From Smittium mucronatum (Eukaryota; Kickxellomycota; Harpellomycetes; Harpellales; Legeriomycetaceae), in the NCBI GenBank assembly GCA_001953115.1, contig LSSL01007354.1, positions 1 to 11,751 on the forward strand: a DNA stretch of 11,751 bases. The letters run 5' to 3'. A program made the position numbers and the translations under genes. This document shows, in pieces, positions 1-9,844 of this stretch (its first letter is position 1; each line of letters begins with the position of its first letter). The notes under the pieces were generated by a model. That model searched no databases. It saw only the letters and a list, made by a program, of their open reading frames with translations, and was not told the origin of the DNA.

Positions 1-419
1 AATTATTTGATTGAATTATCCTTAATTATTGGTAAGAATTTCTTTAAAAAAATTTAGCAAAACACACCCCGATTATGGAATTTTTAAAATTAGATCATGA
101 AATAAGTTTAAATATGAAGTGAAATGATTATATCTATTGAAGGTTACTTTGGAGCCATTATTACATATTTAAAATCAAATATAAACACCCTTTTTTTTCT
201 ATTTAACTCTCTTAAAAGGATTTTTTTTTAAGTTGAGATCAAAAATGTCAAAATATTGCTGATTTTCATTGTTATTATTTAATTAAACCCTTTTCTCAGA
301 TAAATTATAAAAACGGAACTTATTTTCCATAGGATCTAATATTTTATAATTTTAATTGGTATGGATTTTACAATATCTAGGCATAAAAATATTCTTAATA
401 AATTATAAATTATAAGTAG

Positions 420-534
420 AATAATAAATAATAAATAATAAATAATAAATAATAAATAATAAATTATAAATTATAAATTATAAATAGAATAATAAATTAT
501 AAATTATTAATTATAAATTATAAATAGAATAATG
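420..534. repeat. AATAATA / AATTATA heptamer tandem array
   Basis: Six perfect AATAATA units (420-461) are followed by three AATTATA units (462-482). The junction word TAGAATAAT then recurs near 485 and 525, with more AATTATA-like units between. The matching place in the right arm (4195-4227) has a single TAGAATAAT junction and only a few AATTATA units. The array is therefore an arm-specific expansion of about 108 bp, most simply by replication slippage or unequal exchange after the arms became identical. Confidence 0.9.
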
Positions 535-1045
535 TAAGATAAATTATTTTGTTTAATTATATTAAAATTTTTATCGATTATTTTTTTGTGAAGTTTCACA
601 AATCAAATTATTTATTTAATTTTTAACCAAATTATATTTTAAATTTCTCGAAGCTTGCATAAATTGATTCGAATTTTAAAAAAATTAATTGGATTTACAA
701 TTTAACCTTTACGAAAATAGTAAAATAAACTGATACATTTTATTTTTATCCAAAAATTCTAAAAATAGCGTTTTGTTAAAAAAAAATAATTCTAATCGGC
801 TATCCATATTAAATTTTTGTTTTAAGTTTATTCTAAAAAGAAATATAATTATTAACTGGTCGAAAATTAGGAATTGGTATCATTATTTTGATTAGCATGG
901 TTTATGTTATTTATTTCAACCTATACCTAAGTCCTGCTGTAATTTGAGTAGCAAAAGCAAAGCTTTTTTTTTTCTTTCGAACCAAAGAGATTTTTTTTAA
1001 AAAAATGGATCGCAATTCTAGGATTGGAGATGGGCACATAAGTTA

Positions 1046-1074
1046 GCAGTTAATTTTTTTTATATTTTAACTGC
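1046..1074. other. Hairpin within left arm
   Basis: GCAGTTAA (1046-1053) and TTAACTGC (1067-1074) form a perfect 8-bp stem around a 13-base A/T loop. It is preserved unchanged in the other arm (3654-3681). The stem is mostly A/T and no U-run follows as in a bacterial terminator, so no function is assigned. Confidence 0.6.
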
Positions 1075-1113
1075 AAATTTGGTCCTAAAATAATCAAAAC
1101 ATAAATTTAACAA

Positions 1114-1299
1114 CTAAATAAGCGCTTTTTTACTCAAAAATGTAATATTAATTCCATAAAAAGCTGTGTATTTCAAAATATTGGGAGTCGAAGTCAAAAT
1201 CACACAGAATAAAAATAGAACCAGTTGATGGGTATATAATTCATGGGCTGAAAAAAAAGATGATTTAATCCAAATCTTTGGATTTATATTTTCAGACAA
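1114..1299 (-). other. 61-codon open frame, arm copy 1 (probably not a gene)
   Basis: A minus-strand frame opens at TTG (1299) and ends at TAG. It contains no ATG, so a eukaryotic start is not evident. The predicted peptide starts MSENINPKIW and has a hydrophobic middle (LVLFLFCVIL), which could be one membrane segment. It is identical to the peptide from 3429-3614 because both lie in the inverted repeat. The two base differences between the copies (AAT/AAC and GTT/GTC) are both silent third-position changes. Two sites are too few to show selection. I recognise no family. It may be chance, or an exon if introns or a different code apply. Confidence 0.12.
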
Positions 1300-1360
1300 G
1301 GCTATTTCATTTCATAATCAAAATAAAATCTTAAAACAAGTTCCAAAAAATTTTAATGCT

Positions 1361-3367
1361 AATGGATTCAAGCCCTAGATTTTTGGGAAACGCAAAAATA
1401 TAAATTTGAAAATATTGTTTGGTTTGTATGAACATAACCCCAATTTTTTTTTATTTTTGTCAGGTAATAACGTTTTTTTATTTATATCTCAGATAATTTC
1501 GTAATATTTATTACCACCAAAATTTTTTTTACAGTAAAAATCATTATACTTTGATTTATATCGAATATAATGTAGATATTTGTGTTAATTAATAAATTTT
1601 TACACTTTCGTTGATTGATTTTTTAAATTCTAGAATTTTTTGCTTTTTACAAAATATTTAGAATAAAGAATATATTTTTAAGTAAAATTTTTTTTTTTCA
1701 ATTTTTTTTTTTTCGTTTAATTATTGATAAATAGTTTAAAATTTTAATTTTTTCTTATTAAGCTTTTTTTCATATTTTTAAATAATACTGATAAAAATTA
1801 TGAAAACAAGCCTTAAAAGCTTACTTTCTTTCTTATCCTTATAATTTTTTATTTCTAAAAGACTTTTTATTGTGTCCATAGTTTCTATATTTTACAAATT
1901 ATACTTTTAATTTATCAACTCACTCTCCAAAACTCATGTATCTTCTTTTTTTTGGTCTCATAGGAAATATTATAGTTTCAGAAGATATTAATAACACTTC
2001 CTGTTTTTATAGATACCGTTTTAAAAGGATTATTATGTGAGAAATTCAAATAAAATCTTTTCCCATTTTTGTAAATGTAACCTATAAAGTATTCGTGATT
2101 AATCTTAAGTTTATTAAATATCTGAAAATTTTGAAGTGAGATGTTCTGTATTAGAGATACAACTTCAGATGCAGCTTTTTTTAAAATTTTGAACTAATTA
2201 ATTTTATGCGAGAGAGCACTAAAGTAATCATATTCTCTCCAAATTTTCTTAAGATCTTACTTCCTCTGTTTTTTATATTTTTTTAGAAGATTTTACTGGA
2301 TTTTAACGAGTAATAACTTGCTTTTTTTTAATTTCATATATTTACTGCAAATATTATCGTACGTTTTTGGTATAAAACCTATTATAATATCAAATTTTTG
2401 AGTTTTTCACTCTTTAATTACCTAATATTAACTTTTTCTGATTTTTTTTTATTATAATATCCCGTATCTTGGGTTATTTAATCTATAGAATTCCTAATTT
2501 TCTGATAATAAATCTTTAAAATAATTAAATATATATTCATATATGCATGATATTCTCCATATTTCAAAAAAAAAAAATCATACAGATATCTTGGTGTGGG
2601 CCAAATCTTCATATTGAGTTTTTTTATATAAACTATACACCTGGAGTGATTTTACAGAGTTAGATCCTTGTAATTATAATTTTATATCTCTTTTATAAAT
2701 TTACTTAAAATAACCAATTTTACATTCTCTGATATAATTTTTATATTTTTTTCAAAATTTTAATAAAAATTTCCATAATTAAGTGTTTTCAGAATTAGAT
2801 ACACTGTTTCATATAGGTATTATGTTCTCAGATCCTAAAATAATGTAAGAAATATGCACAAATAGTTTTTAACTTGATTTTTAATGGCTTATATATAATG
2901 ATTTTATAGGGACCAAGCTTTTAGAACATTCGATTCAGCTCTAGGGTAAAGGTAAATATAAAAAGCGAGCAGACTCTCATTTTTTCTAAAAAAGATAAAT
3001 TTTTTTCAGTATTTTTATCAAAAAAACTTTTAATAACACCTCTAATTTTCCTTATATTATTTAAGTCATCTTTTATAGAAATATTATTGTTTTTATCGAC
3101 TAAATGGTAAAAATTTTGTTATACGTTTTCAGATTTGTAGTATTTTAGCGTAAATTTGTTAACATCCACTGGCCATGATTTAGTTAAGCTTTCTAATAGT
3201 GAATATTATATTATTTTTAAATAAATACTATTTATCTTTATATTATGATCAATTTAATAGTTTTATACGCCGGTTTTGTTATAGAAATTTTTTATATCAG
3301 CTATTTGTTTTTCAGGAAAAATTATATAAAATTTTCTATATCAAGATGACAAAGATCAGAAGTTATG
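1361..3367. other. Unique T-rich core between the inverted arms
   Basis: Single-copy sequence of 2007 bases with clearly more T than A on the plus strand and many T7-T10 runs. No ORF of 60 codons or more with standard stops is present, and no RNA gene is recognised. If only TGA is counted as stop, the minus strand has one open stretch from about 3005 down to 2337 (224 codons). Its codons show no clear G preference at the first position (about 14%, 8% and 13% G at positions 1, 2 and 3 by hand count), so I do not call a gene. No transposase or reverse transcriptase motif was seen. The inner ends, ...AATGCT|AATGG and TTATG|AGCATT..., show no obvious target-site duplication. Confidence 0.75.
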
Positions 3368-3428
3368 AGCATTAAAAAATTTTGGAACTTGTTTTAAGAT
3401 TTTATTTTGATTATGAAATGAAATAGCC

Positions 3429-3614
3429 TTGTCTGAAAATATAAACCCAAAGATTTGGATTAAATCATCTTTTTTTTCAGCCCATGAATTATATACCCAT
3501 CAACTGGTCCTATTTTTATTCTGTGTGATTTTGACTTCGACTCCCAATATTTTGAAATACACAGCTTTTTATGGAATTAATATTACATTTTTGAGTAAAA
3601 AAGCGCTTATTTAG
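3429..3614 (+). other. 61-codon open frame, arm copy 2 (probably not a gene)
   Basis: This is the plus-strand twin of the frame at 1114-1299, with an identical predicted peptide. It opens at TTG; the frame is open back to a TGA at 3414 and ends at TAG 3612-3614. If TAG/TAA were read as glutamine it would run on to a TGA at 3810, about 131 codons in all. The other arm has a one-base-shorter T run at the place matching 3722-3729, which breaks that extended frame. This argues against the extension being a conserved gene. No known domain is recognised. Confidence 0.12.
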
Positions 3615-3653
3615 TTGTTAAATTTATGTTTTGATTATTTTAGGACCAAATTT

Positions 3654-3681
3654 GCAGTTAAAATATAAAAAAATTAACTGC
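3654..3681. other. Hairpin within right arm
   Basis: GCAGTTAA (3654-3661) pairs with TTAACTGC (3674-3681). It is the inverted-repeat partner of 1046-1074, with the same 8-bp stem but a 12-base loop. Confidence 0.6.
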
Positions 3682-4619
3682 TAACTTATGTGCCGATCTT
3701 CAATCCTAGAATTGCGATCCATTTTTTTTAAAAAAAATCTCTTTGGTTCGAAAGAAAAAAAAAAGCTTTGCTTTTGCTACTCAAATTACAGCAGGACTTA
3801 GGTATAGGTTGAAATAAATAACACAAACCATGCTAATCAAAATAATGATACTAATTCCTAATTTTCGACCAGTTAATAATTATATTTCTTGTTAGAATAA
3901 ACTTAAAACAAAACTTTAATATGGCTAGCCGATTAGAATTTTTTTTTTTTAACAAAACGCTATTTTTAGAATTTTTGGATAAAAATAAAATGTATCAGTT
4001 TATTTTACTATTTTCGTAAAGGTTAAATTGTAAATCCAATTAATTTTTTTTAAATTCGAATCAATTTATGCAAGCTTCGAGAAATTTAAAATATAATTTG
4101 ATTAAAAATTAAATAAATAATTTGATTTGTGAAACTTCACAAAAAAATAATCGATAAAAATTTAAATAGAATTAAACAACATAATTTATCTTACATTATT
4201 CTATTTATAATTTATAATTTATTAAGAATATTTTTATGCCTAGATATTGTAAAATCCATACCAATTAAAATTATAAAATATTAGATCCTATGGAAAATAA
4301 GTTCCGTTTTTATAATTTATCTGAGAAAAGGGTTTAATTAAATAATAACAATGAAAATCAGCAATATTTTGACATTTTTGATCTCAACTTAAAAAAAAAT
4401 CCTTTTAAGAGAGTTAAATAGAAAAAAAAGGGTGTTTAAATTTGATTTTAAATATGGAATAATGGCTCCAAAGTAACCTTCAATAGATATAATCATTTCA
4501 CTTCATATTTAAACTTATTTCATGATCTAATTTTAAAAATTCCATAATCGGGGTGTGTTTTGCTAAATTTTTTTAAAGAAATTCTTACTAATAACTAAGG
4601 ATAATTCAATCAAATAATT

Positions 4620-7142
4620 CAAAATCAAATTAAACGGGAATATTTATCAAATTTATACGAATTTAATAATTAAGTTAGAAAAAACAAAATATTTCCGAAG
4701 GGTTTATTCATAAATGTTAAACTTAATTTCCTCAAATAAATCTTGAAAAAAATATCCTAGAATGGAAAAATCCCAAATTAAAACCTAGAGAAGTGGATTC
4801 TGATTTTAAATTTGGCTTTTAAATTTCAAAAATATTCATAAATTTATTAGGTATTTTCATTATAATCGAAAAATAATCAAATCCAAATTCCCTCCAAACA
4901 CAATTTATTGTCCAAACAATCGGCGAAAAAGAAAAATACAAAAAATGTATCTTTAAGAAAAAAATAATCACATATGAGCATTATGAAAAGTTTTTTATTT
5001 ATTATTACAAAAAATGTTATATAAACCTAAAATAATAGAATCCATTTAGACCTAAAATATAACCCAAATCCGTCTGTTTATATGCAATTTTTGAAATTAA
5101 ATAAACAACACTAAGGATATATATATAATATTAAAAAAAAATTCAAATGTAAGATTTACTAAAAAATTTAATGCCTAATGGCTTTTACTAAACAATTACC
5201 CGTGAATATTAATTCGAATATTCTAATTTTATAACAAATAACGGATAAAAGAGTTTTTTTAAAAAAAAAATTAAAGATTTTCTAGTTTATAAATTTTTTT
5301 TATAAGATATTATGGACAAAAATTTAAGAAAACCAACATATTCCAAGAAAAAATACTGATTTTCCAGGTGGAATTAAAGCGATTTACGAACACAATAATT
5401 GTAACAATATGATTGTTTTAGTGGTATTAAAATATCTTAAAAAAATATAAAATAAAAAAAATGTGCATTTGAGAATCCCAAAATATATTTTTTAGGTTAT
5501 TGAATATAAATAAAAGACAAAAAAACACCCATGAAAAAATAATCGGTAAAATAATCCCCATCTCAGAATTCAGAAAAAAAATATAATTTTTTTTTCAAAA
5601 ATAAAACCTCTGATATATCATTAGTCGAAGAAGAGGAAGTTTTTTATCTAGAAAAGAAATAAATAAAAACTATACAAGATTTTTAAAATATAAAATTGTT
5701 TTTTTAAATAATGTCGAATCAACTGTACATAAAAATAAGTTATAAATGTACAAGTATTTTTATAAAAGCGCTAAATTAACATTTTTTCCTCTCAGAAGCA
5801 TACCTGATAAACTAAAACATAAATTTTATACTATCAATATGACCCATATCAGCTAAAATTTGCCACAATTATGATAAGGAAGAAACTTTGGAAGTAATGT
5901 AGTCATTGAAAAAATTCATTATTCTATTTGAAGCTGATTTATGCAAATTCAAGCCGAAAATGAAATTCCAGTTTCATATATATCAAATAAGAACAAAAGT
6001 AGTATAGTCACAAGACTAAAAAAGCACAATAAAATTAGCCGAATAAAAAGTTTAATGTATGGGGGATTCTTAATAAAGAATTTATTTTGTTTCAAATAAC
6101 TTTTACCAGACAATTTTCTTGTTAAAATAATCCAATGAATTTATTAAATTAAATTTATTCGTTCAAAAATAAATGCTTGCATGAATACTTGCGAGTAGTA
6201 ATAAGAGATGGTTTTCTTGGTGTATTATTTGGTTTTAGAGTTGTATATATGTAATAAAAGTAGGGTATCTTAAAATAGTGGAAAAAGGAGGCCCAATTCC
6301 CCCTACTCAAAAAAGAGTGTATTTATACCCAGTTAAAAAATATTGGGTTTGACTTGTTCTTGATATTTTGATAATATATAATTAGTTAATTGGATTTAAC
6401 AAATTAAGATATTTTAAAATAAAGAATATTAAGAGCTAGACTTAACGCCCGTTTACACGTTATATTGAAAAAAATGGTAAGGATTTTTTACTTTTCTAAT
6501 AAAATAATTAGGAATTACAATGGCTTCTAATGCAACACAATTCTTTTTTTATCTACAGTTTTTTCTTTTAATATATATCTAATATTTTCTAGAAATTTTA
6601 ACTGAAACAAGGTCAACTATAAAATCTCCTCTTCATTAAGTATCTGCAATATGGATAGAAATAAAAATATATCTCCGATATTTTTTTCAAGACTTTGAAG
6701 TAGATAACAAATTCTCCTAACTTTTCAAATAAAATCAGATAAATCATCGAAAAATTAAATGGCATAAAATATCAAAAAATATAATATAAGCGTAGTCAAA
6801 AATTAAAAAAGGTATAAAATCTAAAAAAAACCCAACAAATTATTACATTAAAAATGGCAACAAAAAAATAGAGGATATGCAGAAAGTGATATAAATATGG
6901 TCTCAAAAAAATCTTTGGAAAGATGATGCACAAGTATGGAAATTAAAAATCCAAGGTACAAAAACACAAGAAAAATTTCGGACTAAAAATGAATACTGAA
7001 TTAATTAATTTATTAAGAGAAGCAATAAAAAAAAATAGAAAAAATATCCAAACTATGTAAATGTAACATTATAACCCTTGGAATTTGGAGGGGAATTTAA
7101 TTTAATTTTTTCTAAAAATAATAGAATGAAAATATTAATTAA
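4620..7142. other. A-rich gene-free stretch
   Basis: The plus strand here is markedly A-rich, the opposite of the core at 1361-3367. No standard-code frame reaches 60 codons. Small landmarks are a T/A switch palindrome near 5254-5271, a less AT-rich patch at about 6180-6345 containing CCCCC and GGAGG runs, and a GC-rich word TTAACGCCCG at 6442-6451. I see no tRNA, rRNA, CRISPR or transposon terminus. It reads as intergenic DNA, or as the remains of something too decayed to name. Confidence 0.6.
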
Positions 7143-7442
7143 CCGTTTCAACTCCAAAAGAAAAAAACTTTTGTTACTTTAAAATTAATATTAAAATATT
7201 ATGAAATTTTGTTTATTGATAAAAAAAGACACGATATAGACACTTTTATATCAGAAAGTTCAATATCTTCCAAATCAAAAAATAAAGAACTTCAGAAAAA
7301 GGAAAGAAATTCGGATGATAGCTTCAGATTTATTTATTTTCATCTTTTGTATAATTTAAAAAAATCTCTGATACTGCTAAAAAAATATGTGCTATTATTA
7401 ATCAAATTACTAAGAGGTGAATTTAAGTGGCTAAGTGGCTAA
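7143..7442 (+). CDS. Possible exon or small ORF, charged then Leu-rich (unrecognised)
   Basis: This plus-strand frame is free of standard stops for 99 codons, between TAA at 7140 and TAA at 7440. That is long for DNA this rich in TAA. It contains no ATG; the first TTG is at 7209. The product has a basic, hydrophobic start, then a charged Ser/Lys/Asp/Glu-rich middle (for example SSISSKSKNKELQKKERNSD), then a Leu/Lys-rich end (LLYNLKKSLILLKKYVLLL) that could be an amphipathic or membrane helix. First codon positions carry slightly more G than the other two (about 15, 10 and 12 by hand count), a weak coding sign. The 3' end lies in a small tandem repeat (AAGTGGCT twice). It could be an exon, a pseudogene fragment or chance. 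No family is recognised. Confidence 0.2.
   Translation, partial: PFQLQKKKTFVTLKLILKYYEILFIDKKRHDIDTFISESSISSKSKNKELQKKERNSDDSFRFIYFHLLYNLKKSLILLKKYVLLLIKLLRGEFKWLSG
7425..7440 (+). repeat. 8-bp tandem duplication (AAGTGGCT x2)
   Basis: Two perfect copies of AAGTGGCT (7425-7432 and 7433-7440) lie at the end of the open frame at 7143-7442. This is a recent slippage-type duplication. Confidence 0.7.
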
Positions 7443-7461
7443 AGTAAAAAAACTTGAAATA

Positions 7462-7496
7462 GGAAAATATTAAAAGGAAAATATTAAAGGGAAAAT
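7462..7496 (+). repeat. 14-bp tandem repeat, about 2.5 copies
   Basis: GGAAAATATTAAAA (7462-7475) is followed by GGAAAATATTAAAG (7476-7489) and a partial third copy starting GGAAAAT. It lies about 20 bases past the 8-bp duplication, so this short interval is a local slippage hot spot. Confidence 0.75.
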
Positions 7497-8880
7497 TTCA
7501 GAAAAAATAACATAAGCTCAAAGCTGAATCTAAAAAATAAATTATATGATTTTAGAAAGCTCATATTAAATTCGCTGATTCCTATGTGAGATAATTTAAA
7601 ATTAAAAAAAAAAAATCCACGTAGCCCACAAAAAAAGTTAATGAAAAAAATATTCAAAATAATGTTAAAAAAAGGGATTATGATTTTAAAGTGGATATAA
7701 ATAGGACTTGGATAAATATTTAATTTTAATTAATTAGTGTTAAGTTTTTTTTTAAATATTTTTATTGGAATAGCTTTATTTATTATATTATACTGCAGAT
7801 AACATGATATTCAAATAACCTGATAAATACCTAATATATATAAGTTATATATACATATCAATAATGGAAAATATCTAAGGAAAGATAAAATTCTATCTCC
7901 TTAATCTCAAAAATAACACTGAAGTAGAAAAACTGAAGATTTAAATGGGGTTTAATAGAAAAAAAGACTTTAAAGTTATCAAAACCGATAAAAAAACTTA
8001 AAAAATCCTTTTCAAGGATCTATGAAATCTAAGCACTGGGTTGGATTCTACATTTATTTTGCCATTTACCTTAAATTTTTTTGTAAATTTAATATTAATT
8101 TTATTTCATATAAACTGAAGAAAGTTTTAATTTTTGAAATGTATAAGCAATTAAATTTTATTCCAGCCTGATAATTAATTATATATCAAAAGATTTTATT
8201 ATTATTATTTTTTTTTTAGTTATTGATTTAATTCAAAAATATTTGAAAAAAATCTTTTATTATCTTATCTGAAACTTTTGATTTGGTGTCAATGACTTAA
8301 TAAGATTATTTAATTTTCTCACAATTTTTTATTAATATTTTTTAAATAATTTAATTTTAAAAATCCCAAATAAAATTTAACCAAAAATCAATAGTATATT
8401 AGCTTTTATTTTTTATTATGAAAAAAAAAATCTTTTAGATTTAACTGTGGATCAAAATTAGATTTTTTCAGAACGCCTAATTACTCAATAATAATCCCAC
8501 TAATATAAATTAATTATAAATCATTTATCATTAGGAGATCAAAAATTAATAAAAAAGTTGTTATTTAATTATATATTATTTAAAAATTGTTATAATTATT
8601 ATTATCCGGAAGATTTTTTGAATAAAATCATATTTAAAATTATCTAATTTTATCTGAAAACACAGAAATATTTGATTGAATACTAAAAAAAATTAATAAA
8701 TTGTGATTTAAAATTTTATTTACTGATTAAATAACTTTATATCTCTTTTATTTTAATCACACAATAAAATTCCGTGATAAAAAAAAAATTTAAAAAAATA
8801 ATATTAATTAGATTTTTAGATAATTTTATAAGACATAAAAAAAAAAAATATTATTTAAAAAATAGTTCATTATTAATTTA
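7497..8880. other. Low-complexity AT-rich stretch without genes
   Basis: From about 7500 to 8040 the sequence is A-rich. After that it is more T-rich or balanced, and 8200-8880 is nearly pure A/T with many TTAATT and TTATTT words. No open frame of 60 codons is present on either strand, and no repeat boundary or RNA gene is recognised. Confidence 0.6.
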
Positions 8881-9039
8881 ATATATTCGAAAAATATTTT
8901 TTTCCAAGTCTGCTACTTGCGTCAGGCAATAATATAAACTGAATTATTTTTTTAGGATGTTTATTTAAAATATTTAAACACAGGAAAAAATTATTTAAAA
9001 AAATAAATTTAAGGAATAGGTAATTAATTAATAATAAGT

Positions 9040-9102
9040 TTCATCTCGCTCCCACCAGTCGTCATAACGGTTCAGAACTCACCGGGCGTTAGTTCAAGGT
9101 AA
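9040..9102. other. Short GC-rich island
   Basis: About 60 bases of near-balanced base composition sit within nearly pure A/T, including CTCGCTCCCACC, CACCGGGCGTTAG and GTTCAAGG. I tested it by eye as a tRNA (the TAGTTCAAGG word resembles an A box) but no cloverleaf closes. Short peptide-like frames exist on both strands and none is long. CGGGCGTTA (9083-9091) is the reverse complement of a word at 6443-6451. It may be a remnant of an older gene or repeat. Confidence 0.4.
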
Positions 9103-9268
9103 TATCAACCAAATAATCACCAAAAATATGTTGAAACAAACTGATATATTAATTTATAATCAAGAGTTTGCCGTTTATAAAGAATATTATGAGAAATTTG
9201 AGAAAATAAATAAACTTAAAATTTATGATTTAATATAAAAAAAAGTCTTATATAACGTAAAATTAAAA

Positions 9269-9463
9269 TTAAAAAAAAAATCTTTTCTTTGAAAAAAATA
9301 TAAAATATATAATCGTATATACATTTATATGTTGTATGTGGTTTTGGAATTTTAGCAGATAATTTATCCAATTATGTGACTTTGAGATCTCTATTATTTT
9401 TATTACTTGCCATTGGCCTAATAGCTTTTTCGCATTTGTTATTTTATAAATAAAATTCTGCAA
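9269..9463 (-). other. 64-codon open frame, unrecognised
   Basis: A minus-strand frame opens at TTG (9463), has no ATG and ends in an F/K run over poly-T. The peptide (start QNFIYKITNAKKLLGQWQVI) is Lys/Ile/Asn-rich, as expected from the base composition, with some W, H, G and Q that make it look slightly protein-like. The frame continues upstream, to about 9580, in the same phase as the coding-like frame at 9845-10300, interrupted by TAA codons. It might be an exon or the decayed tail of the same unit, but chance is equally likely. No domain is recognised. Confidence 0.12.
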
Positions 9464-9618
9464 TAATTATGTGAATATATATAAAATATCCAATCGATAG
9501 TCGAGTAATCTTTAGCCCTTTTTATTCATTCCGCCAAAAAAAATTCTTATGTTGACCCAATAAAATCCAGCCTTAAAATAAATAAATAATTAGACCATAT
9601 CATTAAAAACAAAAATAA

Positions 9619-9710
9619 CCACTATTTTTCTAGCAGTTCTCAATGTCCAAAAGATATAGAACCTTTAAGCTATAGCAGTTAAATAGTGCTTTTTTTAAAA
9701 AAAAAGTACT
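9619..9710. repeat. Cluster of short direct and inverted repeats
   Basis: TAGCAGTT occurs at 9631-9638 and again at 9673-9680. CACTATTT (9620-9627) is inverted as AAATAGTG (9681-9688). Immediately after, AGTGCTTTTTTT (9685-9696) faces AAAAAAAGTACT (9699-9710), a 12-bp stem with one G-T pair. The group could be the end of a small fold-back or MITE-like element, but no second terminus or target-site duplication was found. Confidence 0.4.
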
Positions 9711-9844
9711 AAAAACTAATAGTATAGATGCCTCTGTGCCGAAAGCGACAGAATTTTTGAATTTGGCCTATATTTTTTTTTGTATCACGGAATTATATTT
9801 TAAGATAATATAATTAAAAACTATGCTAAAAAATGTGAAAAAAA

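Larger units (their letters stand above)
1..1360 (+). repeat. Long inverted repeat, left arm (open at window edge)
   Basis: The reverse complement of 3368-4619 matches this stretch almost base for base. Base 1 pairs with 4619 and base 1360 with 3368, and pairing stops abruptly after 1360 (AATGGA against unrelated sequence). I count about two dozen substitutions outside one large indel, so identity is about 98%. Examples are positions 25 and 31, two changes near 1030, and a T8A7 tract at 991-1005 that is one base shorter than its partner. The arm is 108 bases longer than its partner because of a heptamer expansion at about 416-524. Pairing is still perfect at base 1, so the true outer end may lie upstream of the window. 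No protein gene is recognised in it; the only open frame is the 61-codon one at 1114-1299. Confidence 0.95.
3368..4619 (-). repeat. Long inverted repeat, right arm
   Basis: This is the reverse complement of 1-1360, about 98% identical once the left-arm heptamer expansion is set aside. The inner end is sharp at AGCATTAAAA (3368). The outer limit cannot be fixed, since base 4619 pairs with the first base of the window and the repeat may continue on both sides. At 4195-4227 this arm has the short, presumably unexpanded, version of the AT heptamer tract. Homopolymer tracts differ by single bases, for example T8A8 at 3722-3737. It carries the second copy of the 61-codon frame and of the 8-bp hairpin. 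Confidence 0.95.

Noticed and set aside
889..899. GATTAGCATGG in the left arm (and inverted in the right arm), matching a conserved stretch of U6 snRNA
   Set aside because: The neighbouring ACAGAGA box and the downstream stem-loop sequence of U6 are absent, so this short match is most likely chance.
2337..3005. Minus-strand frame free of TGA for 224 codons in the core
   Set aside because: Eleven or so TAA/TAG codons, no first-position G preference, residues dominated by K, N, I, Y and L as expected from composition, and no recognisable motif.
3745..3754. GGTTCGAAAG, resembling a tRNA B box / T-loop
   Set aside because: The T-stem does not close, there is no A box at the right distance and no acceptor stem. 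A long T/A tract lies where the tRNA body should be.
9061..9110. Possible tRNA or rRNA fragment in the GC-rich island
   Set aside because: No cloverleaf can be folded, and none of the conserved rRNA core words I know is present.
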